This document shows, piece by piece, positions 1 through 6,017 of a DNA stretch of 25,727 nucleotides. Position 1 is the first letter of the stretch. Each line of letters opens with the position of its first letter. Position numbers and translations under genes: made by a program. Origin of the DNA: Algorimicrobium sp002414705 (lineage in GTDB: Bacteria > Bacteroidota > Bacteroidia > Flavobacteriales > Flavobacteriaceae). Below the pieces are notes generated by a model. That model had not been told where the DNA came from, searched no databases, and saw only the letters and a list, made by a program, of their open reading frames with translations. Location of the stretch: assembly GCA_963972425.1 (NCBI GenBank), contig CAXAUF010000043.1:1-25727 (forward strand). Reading direction: 5' to 3'.

Positions 1-20
1 TTGACATTTCGGAAAATAGT

Positions 21-55
21 GTAAAAAAAAAACCGAGGTCCCTCAACCTCGGTTT
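21..55 (-). terminator. Intrinsic terminator/attenuator of a leader transcript
   Basis: On the - strand a perfect 9-bp stem (arms 47-55 and 30-38, core CCGAGG/CCTCGG, 8-nt loop 39-46) runs straight into a U-tract made by the A-run at 22-32. It lies 20 nt past the stop of the Leu-rich leader peptide at 76-114. A candidate competing pairing exists between 90-99 inside the leader frame and 35-46 of the hairpin (about 9 bp with an internal loop and a bulge). The attenuator role is inference; the terminator shape is seen directly. Confidence 0.75.
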
Positions 56-75
56 AGTTTTTATTTGCTTTATTA

Positions 76-114
76 TTATGCTGTTAGATTTAGGGTCTCT
101 AGTATCAACGACAT
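76..114 (-). CDS. Leader peptide, Leu-rich (candidate ilv/leu attenuator)
   Basis: A 12-codon frame reads MSLILETLNLTA and is followed by three consecutive in-frame TAA codons. Four of twelve residues are Leu, three of them encoded by CTA, which looks uncommon in this window where TTA dominates; Ile and Thr are also present. The frame sits about 59 nt downstream of a good Bacteroidetes-type promoter and 20 nt before an intrinsic terminator. This is the layout of leader peptides controlling branched-chain amino acid operons. The controlled genes would lie to the left of the window on the - strand and are not visible. No Shine-Dalgarno is seen, as usual in Bacteroidetes. It could be a chance short frame, but the codon content and position argue for function. 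Confidence 0.6.
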   Translation of the reverse strand: MSLILETLNLTA

Positions 115-172
115 AATGCAAATATTAATTAATTAATCCATTGAACTAAAAAGTATGTCTTTTAGTACACTT

Positions 173-200
173 CAAATATAGAATTAGTTTTCAAAAGCAA
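173..200 (-). promoter_or_regulatory. Promoter of the divergent leader transcript
   Basis: On the - strand TTG (198-200), a 17-nt spacer and TATATTTG (173-180) match the Bacteroidetes sigma-ABfr consensus TTG-N17-23-TAnnTTTG exactly. Transcription would start near 166-169 and run left through the leader peptide. Confidence 0.65.
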
Positions 201-219
201 CGTTTAAATACCATTATTT

Positions 220-284
220 TCGATGAAATACACTTAATTTTAACATTTACCGATTAAATATCGCTTTTTATCGACGAAATACAC
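220..284. promoter_or_regulatory. Candidate operator: three phased CGAnnAAATA repeats
   Basis: CGATGAAATA (221-230), CGATTAAATA (251-260) and CGACGAAATA (272-281) lie on the same strand, 30 and 21 bp apart, close to whole helical turns. The outer copies agree over a longer stretch (TCGAYGAAATACAC). They sit just upstream of the -33 box of the divergent leader promoter and 60-120 bp upstream of the possible promoter of the hydrolase gene at 398. Same-face phasing suggests a transcription factor site; spacings near 21 bp are typical of LytTR-type regulators, but the regulator is unknown. Confidence 0.4.
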
Positions 285-397
285 ATTAGCTCACAATACA
301 TTTTAGTGTAAAAATTTAAAATATGCATATCTAAAAACCGTAATTTTACGTTATCAATTATATATATCGTCTGTTACCATTTTCAATAATCCATATT

Positions 398-1321
398 ATG
401 AAATTATTTTTAACCATATTATTTTTTGCATTTACCTTTCAATCATTTGCTCAAGAACCAACCACAACACAAACCGAAATTGAAATATCTCCATTTGTTG
501 ATGGCTCTTTATTAGAACCTATAAATGGTAGTAAAAATAGTTTAGCAATTATTATTGGTGATTATGGTCCAACAGATAGAAATGGGAATCAGAATTTTCA
601 AAAAAATAATAATCTTAAAAAAATCGCTTATGTTTTGGCGGAAAATGGCATTAGCTCATTTAGATACGATAAGCGAATAGTAAAACAGATATTAAAAGGA
701 CGTGTTAATGCTAGATTAACTTTTAACGATTATATAAAAGATGCTAAAGACGTTGTAAACTATTTTGTAAAAAAAGAAAAATACACATCCATATATATTA
801 TTGGACACGGTCAAGGAAGCCTGATTGGTATGCTAGCGACCGATGAAAATATAGCTGGCTTTATATCCCTTGGTGGTTCTGCTAAAAGTATTGACGAAGT
901 TATTTTAGAACAAATAGACCAAACGGCTCCTAGTTTAAAACCAGATGCTGTACGTGTTTTTAATATCTTAAAAACAGGGAAAACAACAACTGATTTTCCA
1001 CCAGCACTTTCAAACATCTTTAGTTTAGACACGCAAGATTTTATGGCTAATTGGATGCAGTATCATCCTGTTGAAGTCATTAAAACCCTAAATCAACCCG
1101 TATTAATTATTAACGGTACAAAAGATTTACAAGTTTCACCTGAAGAAGCCTCACAACTTCACGAAGCTGCAAAAAAGGGAACTTTAATTAATATAACCAA
1201 CATGAATCATGTGTTATTCATTATTGAAGGTAGTAATCTTGAAAATTCTAAATCTTATAACGAATCTTTTCGTCCATTGGCTCCTGAACTTATTGAAGCA
1301 CTCTCAAGTTTTATTAAGTAA
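398..1321 (+). CDS. Exported alpha/beta hydrolase-like protein lacking the nucleophile Ser (probable pseudoenzyme)
   Basis: The 307-aa protein has an N-terminal signal peptide (hydrophobic 3-17, likely cleavage after FAQ at 19). The fold is that of the S33/dienelactone-hydrolase-like alpha/beta hydrolases, and it aligns along its length with the intact paralogue at 2755-3690. Shared blocks include TDRNGN/VDRNGN, the FRYDKR/YRYDKR strand, NGTKDLQV with the catalytic Asp (243) and NMNHVL with the catalytic His (271). The nucleophile elbow reads GHGQGS instead of GHSQGS: residue 138 is Gly, encoded GGT at 809-811, one transition away from AGT Ser. The oxyanion loop is also changed (GDYG at 54-57 where the paralogue has HGSG). 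Two independent losses make a sequencing error unlikely. What is seen is loss of the canonical triad; a binding or regulatory role is inference. Confidence 0.85.
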   Translation: MKLFLTILFFAFTFQSFAQEPTTTQTEIEISPFVDGSLLEPINGSKNSLAIIIGDYGPTDRNGNQNFQKNNNLKKIAYVLAENGISSFRYDKRIVKQILKGRVNARLTFNDYIKDAKDVVNYFVKKEKYTSIYIIGHGQGSLIGMLATDENIAGFISLGGSAKSIDEVILEQIDQTAPSLKPDAVRVFNILKTGKTTTDFPPALSNIFSLDTQDFMANWMQYHPVEVIKTLNQPVLIINGTKDLQVSPEEASQLHEAAKKGTLINITNMNHVLFIIEGSNLENSKSYNESFRPLAPELIEALSSFIK

Positions 1322-1348
1322 CACACATAAATTCAGAAGAATAAAAAA

Positions 1349-1374
1349 GAAAGCACTCTAAAAAGAGTGCTTTC
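1349..1374. terminator. 11-bp hairpin after the hydrolase-like gene
   Basis: A perfect 11-bp stem (1349-1359 / 1364-1374) has a 4-nt A loop. The U-tract is good only in the - direction (A-run 1343-1348); on the + strand the stem is followed by CTAACTAACC. It probably ends the 398-1321 transcript but may also act against reverse transcription. It could instead be part of a 5' leader, because an ATG in a typical flavobacterial start context follows at 1395. Confidence 0.55.
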
Positions 1375-1394
1375 CTAACTAACCAACCAAAAAT

Positions 1395-1436
1395 ATGAAA
1401 TGTTATTGCTTTTTAATTAAAGTAACCACACTCTAA
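1395..1436 (+). CDS. Possible 13-codon mini-ORF
   Basis: ATG at 1395 is preceded by AACCAACCAAAAAT, the A/C-rich context common before flavobacterial start codons, and reads MKCYCFLIKVTTL before TAA. No conserved family is recognised. It could be a leader peptide for the SPFH operon, the remnant of a lost gene start, or chance. The operon promoter predicted at 1493-1523 lies downstream of it, which argues against a leader role. Confidence 0.2.
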   Translation: MKCYCFLIKVTTL

Positions 1437-1492
1437 TTAAAGTTAAGTTACAATAACACAAAGTATATTTCAATAGTCATGCCAAAATTGAT

Positions 1493-1523
1493 TTGCAGGA
1501 CAACTAAATTAATGATATATTCG
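1493..1523 (+). promoter_or_regulatory. Candidate promoter of the SPFH operon
   Basis: TTG (1493-1495), a 20-nt spacer and TATATTCG (1516-1523, one mismatch to TAnnTTTG) lie about 35 nt upstream of the ATG at 1559. A short AT-rich dyad (GATATTATTTTAATATC) follows within the predicted 5' UTR. Confidence 0.4.
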
Positions 1524-1558
1524 TGATATTATTTTAATATCATAATAAACTACTAATC

Positions 1559-2419
1559 ATGAAAGAAGAAAAAATCATTACACCTGCAAACGGGTATTTA
1601 ATGTTGTTTGTATTCCTAGTACTATTTTTTGGAAGTATTGCCACTGCTATTGTCACTGAAAACCCAGCTTACATAGCTATTGTTGTTTTAGCATTATTTA
1701 TTGCACCTGGTTTTATTATGGTGCAACCAAACGGATCTCGTGTGCTCCTTTTATTTGGAAAATACGTTGGAACCATTAAGGAAAATGGATTTTATTGGAC
1801 AAATCCTTTTTATACCAAGAAAAAAATATCATTGCGGGCGAGTAATTTTGACAGTGAACGACTAAAAGTCAACGATAAACTCGGAAATCCTGTCATGATT
1901 AGCACCATTTTAGTTTGGCGTGTAGAAAACACTTACAAAGCCGCTTTTGATGTGGATAATTATGAAAATTTTGTGCGTGTACAAACAGATGCTGCTGTAA
2001 GAAAACTAGCCAGTATGTATCCGTATGATAATTTTGCCGACGAAGGTTTAGATGAAGATATCACTTTACGCTCAAGCTTGAATGAAGTCAGTGAAGCTCT
2101 AGAAAAAGAAATTGACGAGCGTTTATCCATAGCAGGAATTGAAGTTCTAGAAGCACGAATTGGCTATTTAGCCTATGCACAAGAAATTGCAAATGCCATG
2201 CTAAAACGTCAACAAGCAACCGCTATTGTTGCTGCCAGACATAAAATTGTGGAAGGTGCGGTAAGTATGGTAGAAATGGCACTTCACGAATTAGGCAAAA
2301 AGAATATTGTAGAATTAGACGATGACAGAAAAGCTGCTATGGTTAGTAATTTAATGGTTATTTTATGTGGTGATAAAGAAGCATCACCTGTTTTAAACAC
2401 AGGTACATTAAATCATTAA
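1559..2419 (+). CDS. SPFH/Band 7 domain membrane protein
   Basis: The 286-aa protein has two adjacent hydrophobic segments (about 13-32 and 36-55), followed by an SPFH (stomatin/prohibitin/flotillin/HflKC) domain from about residue 58 (PNGSRVLLLFGKY) to 200. Signature stretches are the ENGFYWTNPF turn and the AVRKLASMYPYD region. After these comes an Ala/Glu-rich helical part (about 205-250, QEIANAMLKRQQATAIV) of the kind through which SPFH proteins oligomerise. Such proteins form ring or cage assemblies in membrane microdomains and often act as scaffolds for proteases or stress functions. It is the first gene of a tight operon ending in a terminator at 3863-3890: the next start is 1 nt after this stop. 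The domain assignment is firm; the cellular role is unknown. Confidence 0.9.
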   Translation: MKEEKIITPANGYLMLFVFLVLFFGSIATAIVTENPAYIAIVVLALFIAPGFIMVQPNGSRVLLLFGKYVGTIKENGFYWTNPFYTKKKISLRASNFDSERLKVNDKLGNPVMISTILVWRVENTYKAAFDVDNYENFVRVQTDAAVRKLASMYPYDNFADEGLDEDITLRSSLNEVSEALEKEIDERLSIAGIEVLEARIGYLAYAQEIANAMLKRQQATAIVAARHKIVEGAVSMVEMALHELGKKNIVELDDDRKAAMVSNLMVILCGDKEASPVLNTGTLNH

Positions 2420-2420
2420 A

Positions 2421-2597
2421 ATGACCAACAAACAAATTTTTAGCATTGCCATTGGTAGTAGTATAGGTTCCAGCATTGGTGTTACCATTGGTGCTATTAC
2501 AGAAAATGTTGCGCTTGGCGTCATATTTGGAACTCTTATTGGTTCTTGCTTAGGCGTTGTAATTGCGTTTACACGATTTAAAGAAAAAGATTTATGA
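2421..2597 (+). CDS. Small Gly-rich membrane protein
   Basis: This 58-codon gene starts 1 nt after the SPFH stop and overlaps the next gene by 4 nt (ATGA). The protein is almost entirely two hydrophobic segments (about 6-26 and 30-51) with regularly spaced small residues (IGSSIGSSIGVTIG, GTLIGSCLG), a glycine-zipper pattern, and ends in a charged tail TRFKEKDL. Glycine zippers promote helix packing and oligomerisation in membranes. Its place between an SPFH protein and a DUF4177 protein suggests a subunit or partner of the SPFH assembly. No named family is recognised. Its support is the exact fit between flanking genes and its coherent membrane topology. Confidence 0.7.
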   Translation: MTNKQIFSIAIGSSIGSSIGVTIGAITENVALGVIFGTLIGSCLGVVIAFTRFKEKDL

Positions 2598-2752
2598 AAG
2601 AATACAAAGTTGAAGTACCGCAGTTAGGTTGGCGAAACCGCATGCAAAGTTTTGAAGATTTACTCAATCAATACGCTCGCGAAGGTTGGAGTGTGGTACA
2701 TATTGCTCAAAATTACACGAGTGTTGTTTTTGAACGTGATAAAAACAGATAA
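2594..2752 (+). CDS. DUF4177-like small protein
   Basis: The 52-aa frame begins in a 4-nt ATGA overlap with the preceding gene and ends 2 nt before the next start, so translational coupling is likely. It matches the DUF4177 pattern: an N-terminal strand MKEYKVEV, a helix with a EDLLNQYAREGW motif (family: LLNxxGxEGWELV) and C-terminal strands ending VVFERDK. These proteins are small cytosolic alpha/beta folds with no known biochemical function. I assign the family by motif similarity only. Confidence 0.7.
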   Translation: MKEYKVEVPQLGWRNRMQSFEDLLNQYAREGWSVVHIAQNYTSVVFERDKNR

Positions 2753-2754
2753 TT

Positions 2755-3690
2755 ATGAAAAAAATAAATCTCTTACTTGTTTTACTTTTTGCTTGCCAAT
2801 TTATTGTAGCGCAAAAACTAATTACTTCAGAAGAAGTTATGCTTAAAAATGACAGCATCATTCTTCCTGGCACACTAACCTACAATAAAGAACTAAAACA
2901 GCAGCCTTTAGTTATTTTTATACATGGCTCTGGTAATGTTGACCGAAATGGTAATCAGTTAGGTTTAGCAAATGCTAATTATATCAGACAATTAGCAGAT
3001 AGCTTAAACCAACGCGACATTGCATTTTATCGGTATGATAAACGTTCTGCCAATTGGTTGAACTTACGTTTTATGATGAAAGATTTAAATTTCGTTCGTT
3101 TTGTAGATGATGCCAAAATAGCCATCAATAATTTTAAGGATGATAAACGCTTTTCAAATATAACACTTATAGGTCATAGCCAAGGTTCTCTAGTTGCTAT
3201 GTTGGCTTCTACTGATTATGTAGATAAATATGTATCTTTAGCTGGACCAGCAGATCCCATTGATGTTATAATGGTTAAGCAACTTAAAATTCAAAATGAC
3301 ACATTAGGTATTAAAGCAGAAGTACATTTTAAAGAGCTGAAAGATTCAGGTACTATTGAAGATGTAGACCCTAAATTAATTAGTGTTTTTGCTAAACCAA
3401 ATCAACCTTTTTTCAAAACTTGGATGGCATATAATCCTTCTGAAGAAATAAAAAAACTAACCATTCCTATCTTAATTTTAAATGGTGATAAAGATTTACA
3501 GGTTTTTGAAAGCGATGCCAAAGGTTTACATCAAGCAAACCCAAAGTCAGAATTAGTTATTATTCCAAACATGAATCATGTACTAAAACGAATAAATTTG
3601 GATGAAGATAATGAGAAATCTTACAAATCACCTGATTATCCATTATCCGAAATCTTAATAAACACCCTTGAAACATTTATAAAAAAGTAA
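2755..3690 (+). CDS. Exported alpha/beta hydrolase (intact triad)
   Basis: The 311-aa protein has a signal peptide (hydrophobic 5-18, likely cut after IVAQ at 20; Cys14 makes a weak lipobox a second option). It shows the oxyanion motif HGSG (57-60), VDRNGNQ, the nucleophile elbow GHSQGS with Ser142, Asp247 in NGDKDLQV and His275 in NMNHVL. This is the full triad of the S33/DLH-like alpha/beta hydrolases, which cleave esters or act as aminopeptidase-like enzymes; the substrate cannot be read from sequence. It is the fourth gene of the SPFH operon, starts 2 nt after the DUF4177 gene and is followed 1 nt later by the RHH gene. It is the active paralogue of the protein at 398-1321. The product would be periplasmic while SPFH is in the inner membrane, so the two could meet at the membrane surface. 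Confidence 0.88.
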   Translation: MKKINLLLVLLFACQFIVAQKLITSEEVMLKNDSIILPGTLTYNKELKQQPLVIFIHGSGNVDRNGNQLGLANANYIRQLADSLNQRDIAFYRYDKRSANWLNLRFMMKDLNFVRFVDDAKIAINNFKDDKRFSNITLIGHSQGSLVAMLASTDYVDKYVSLAGPADPIDVIMVKQLKIQNDTLGIKAEVHFKELKDSGTIEDVDPKLISVFAKPNQPFFKTWMAYNPSEEIKKLTIPILILNGDKDLQVFESDAKGLHQANPKSELVIIPNMNHVLKRINLDEDNEKSYKSPDYPLSEILINTLETFIKK

Positions 3691-3691
3691 C

Positions 3692-3877
3692 ATGTCCAAG
3701 AAAAAAGCCTTTGCATTACGCATGAATGAAGATATGCTCAAAGCCGTTGAAAAATGGGCTTCTGATGAGTTTCGGAGCACCAATGGCCAAATTGAATGGA
3801 TGCTTATGCAATACTTAAAGGAAAACAACAGATACCCAAAACCTAAAAAAAATACACCAAATAAAAGCGACTCCTAA
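3692..3877 (+). CDS. Arc/HicB-like ribbon-helix-helix DNA-binding protein
   Basis: This 61-aa protein carries an N-terminal strand KAFALRM, helix A (NEDMLKAVEKWASDEF), the turn STNGQIE and helix B (WMLMQYLKEN), with a basic Lys/Pro-rich tail. This is the Arc-type ribbon-helix-helix layout; such proteins bind DNA as dimers through the beta ribbon. It starts 1 nt after the hydrolase stop and its stop codon lies in the loop of the operon terminator. Autoregulation of the SPFH operon is the simplest inference. Arc-like genes near SPFH genes also occur elsewhere, to my recollection. There is no toxin partner next to it, so an antitoxin role is not supported. Confidence 0.82.
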   Translation: MSKKKAFALRMNEDMLKAVEKWASDEFRSTNGQIEWMLMQYLKENNRYPKPKKNTPNKSDS

Positions 3878-3890
3878 AGTCGCTTTTTTT
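3863..3890 (+). terminator. Rho-independent terminator of the SPFH operon
   Basis: A 10-bp perfect stem (3863-3872 / 3878-3887) with a 5-nt loop is followed by a T-run (3884-3890). The loop contains the stop codon of the RHH gene. The preceding A-run would also allow termination in reverse. Confidence 0.9.
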
Positions 3891-3932
3891 AACCCGTTTA
3901 TTTTGGTATTTTGCACATCTAAATAACCAATC

Positions 3933-5240
3933 ATGCAAGAACCTCTTTTCACTAACGATACCATTGTCTTCGGACTTTTAATGCTCACACTCGGATTCAT
4001 TTTTTATACGGAATCCATAAAAACAGGGTTTTGGCCTAAATTTTACAAAATAGTACCAGGTTTATTCATGGCATATATGTTACCAGCCGTATTAACAACC
4101 TCTGGATTGATTGCTCCTGAATGGGAAACCGTCAACGAAGCTGGCGAAATAACTAAAGAAAGCACGAGTCTCTATTATATGGCAAGTCGCTATTTATTGC
4201 CTGCCGCATTAGTTTTAATGACATTAAGCATCGATTTAAAAGCCGTATTTAATTTGGGTTGGAAAGCTCTAGTCATGTTTTTAACAGGAACGTTGGGAAT
4301 TGTTATTGGTGGACCTATTGCTATTCTTTTAATTTCTATAGTATCACCAGAAACTGTTGGTGGTGCTGGACCAGATGCTGTTTGGAGAGGACTTTCTACA
4401 CTTGCAGGAAGCTGGATTGGTGGTGGTGCCAACCAAACTGCCATGTTAGAAATATATCAATACAATCAGTCTGAATATGGAAAAATGGTATTTGTGGATA
4501 TTGTAGTTGCCAATATTTGGATGGCTGTTATTTTAATAGGTATTGGACGTTCTAAAGCCATTGATAAATGGTTGCGTGCAGATAATTCGGCTATTGAAGC
4601 TTTAAAAGATAAAGTAACCTCATTTTCTAAAAGTGTGAATCGTAATCCATCATTAACAGATATTATGATTATTGTAGCTATTGCATTTGGAACAGTGAGC
4701 ATTTCCCATATTGGCGCTAATATTTTAGCGCCATTTTTTAGTGATGTGGTAAGTGGTATTGAATCGCAAACCATGAGAAACACCTTTACCTTTTTAGATT
4801 CACAATTCTTTTGGATGATTAGTATTGCTACATTAATTGCTATTCTTCTCTCATTTACTAAAGCAAAAAACTATGAAGGTGCTGGAGCCAGTAAATTTGG
4901 TTCGGTATTTATTTATATACTCGTTGCATCTATTGGTATGAAAATAGATTTAATGTCCATTTTTGATAATCCTGGACTAATTGCAGTTGGATTAATTTGG
5001 ATGACCATTCACGCTATATTATTAATTATTGTTGCCAAACTTATTAGAGCGCCTTACTTCTTTTTAGCAGTAGGTAGTCAAGCCAATGTTGGTGGTGCAG
5101 CCTCTGCTCCTATTGTAGCATCGGCTTTTCACCCATCGTTAGCAACGGTTGGAGTTCTACTTGCTGTGTTTGGTTATGCCATTGGAACCATTGCTGCTAT
5201 TGGTTGTACAATTTTAATGCGATTAGCTGCCGTTGGTTAG
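3933..5240 (+). CDS. DUF819 family multi-pass membrane protein (YjcL-like)
   Basis: The 435-aa inner-membrane protein has about ten or more hydrophobic segments. Two Gly-rich motifs occupy equivalent places in the two halves: GSWIGGGANQTAM (159-171) and GSQANVGGAASAP (381-393). A charged linker of about 40 residues lies between the halves (roughly 200-240, KAIDKWLRADNSAIEALKDK). Such paired discontinuous-helix-like motifs are typical of secondary transporters with inverted repeats, so a transport role is likely; the substrate is unknown. It starts 43 nt after the SPFH-operon terminator. A -7-like TATTTTG at 3907-3913 suggests its own promoter and a very short 5' UTR. Length and motifs fit the family. 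Confidence 0.85.
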   Translation: MQEPLFTNDTIVFGLLMLTLGFIFYTESIKTGFWPKFYKIVPGLFMAYMLPAVLTTSGLIAPEWETVNEAGEITKESTSLYYMASRYLLPAALVLMTLSIDLKAVFNLGWKALVMFLTGTLGIVIGGPIAILLISIVSPETVGGAGPDAVWRGLSTLAGSWIGGGANQTAMLEIYQYNQSEYGKMVFVDIVVANIWMAVILIGIGRSKAIDKWLRADNSAIEALKDKVTSFSKSVNRNPSLTDIMIIVAIAFGTVSISHIGANILAPFFSDVVSGIESQTMRNTFTFLDSQFFWMISIATLIAILLSFTKAKNYEGAGASKFGSVFIYILVASIGMKIDLMSIFDNPGLIAVGLIWMTIHAILLIIVAKLIRAPYFFLAVGSQANVGGAASAPIVASAFHPSLATVGVLLAVFGYAIGTIAAIGCTILMRLAAVG

Positions 5241-5260
5241 TATTTAAACAATAATTATAA

Positions 5261-5268
5261 GATATTTG
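5261..5268 (+). promoter_or_regulatory. Possible -7 element of the lipoprotein gene
   Basis: GATATTTG, one mismatch from TAnnTTTG, is followed by GCGCCC and then the ATG 23 nt later. No clear -33 TTG at the right distance, so the call is weak. Confidence 0.3.
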
Positions 5269-5291
5269 CGCCCTAAAATTCAAAATAACCC

Positions 5292-5990
5292 ATGAAGTAT
5301 TCATTTATAGTATTAGCACTTTTAGTATTAGTTTCTTGCGGAAATGAACAACACGATTTAACTGTTAAAGGCACGATTAAAGATTTAAAAAAAGGGACAC
5401 TTTACCTTCAAAAAATTCAAGATTCAACTTTAATTACGGTCGATTCCTTAACTATTAATGGCGAATCCGCTTTTGAACTTCATGCTGATTTAGAATCTCC
5501 TGAAGTATTCTTTCTTCATTTAAACAAAACAAATGAAGATGCTTACGGTAAAATTTCATTTTTTGCAGATAAAGGCGTAACAGAAATTAACGCGAACCTA
5601 AAAAATTTCGAATTAAACCCAGAAATTACAGGTTCCAAGCAGCAAATCATTTTTGAAAACTATTTAAAAATGATGGATCGTTATAACGATAAAAATCTGG
5701 AATTAATAAAGGCTGAACTAGATGCCAAAACGCAGAATGATTCCACTTTAATAGCGGAAAATATGAAAGCTTATGAGAATCTGCTAAAAAGTAAATATCT
5801 ATATACGGTTAATTTTGCTATTCAAAATAAAGATAGTGATGTAGCACCTTACGTAGCATTAACTGAAATTTATGATGCGCAAATAAAATGGTTGGATACT
5901 ATTAATAATTCGTTGACACCAGAAATAAAAGCTTCTAAATACGGTAAGGAATTGGATGCTTATATTAAAGTACGTAAAGAGAATGACTAA
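5292..5990 (+). CDS. DUF4369 domain lipoprotein
   Basis: The 232-aa protein has a lipoprotein signal (hydrophobic 4-13, lipobox LVSC, Cys16). A DUF4369 domain follows at about 22-125: LTVKGTIKDLKKGTLYLQK, then DSTLITVDSLTINGESAFEL and the FFADKG strand. The rest is mostly helical and charged (about 125-232). In Bacteroidetes DUF4369 usually precedes a thioredoxin/TlpA-like domain; here no CxxC motif or thioredoxin fold is visible, so this is the DUF4369-only form. It is likely anchored to the outer or inner membrane facing the periplasm. It is followed 27 nt later by another exported protein, possibly in one transcript. Function unknown. Confidence 0.82.
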   Translation: MKYSFIVLALLVLVSCGNEQHDLTVKGTIKDLKKGTLYLQKIQDSTLITVDSLTINGESAFELHADLESPEVFFLHLNKTNEDAYGKISFFADKGVTEINANLKNFELNPEITGSKQQIIFENYLKMMDRYNDKNLELIKAELDAKTQNDSTLIAENMKAYENLLKSKYLYTVNFAIQNKDSDVAPYVALTEIYDAQIKWLDTINNSLTPEIKASKYGKELDAYIKVRKEND

Positions 5991-6017
5991 CCCTAGTACG
6001 CTATAACATATTTAATC

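Larger units (their letters stand above)
1..397. other. Intergenic regulatory region (divergent)
   Basis: No long gene lies here. The region holds the - strand attenuator, leader peptide and promoter, the triple CGAnnAAATA repeat and, nearest the + strand gene, a weak -7-like element TAATTTTA at 341-348 without a clear -33 box. The rest is AT-rich sequence in which I see nothing further. Confidence 0.6.

Noticed and set aside
2652..2873. Alternative frames on both strands over the DUF4177 gene and hydrolase start
   Set aside because: They conflict with the two small genes and hydrolase, which show family motifs and operon-like spacing.
3692..3877. Toxin-antitoxin reading of the RHH gene
   Set aside because: No toxin-like partner is adjacent; the neighbours are an exported hydrolase and a DUF819 membrane protein, so a transcriptional regulator is the better call.
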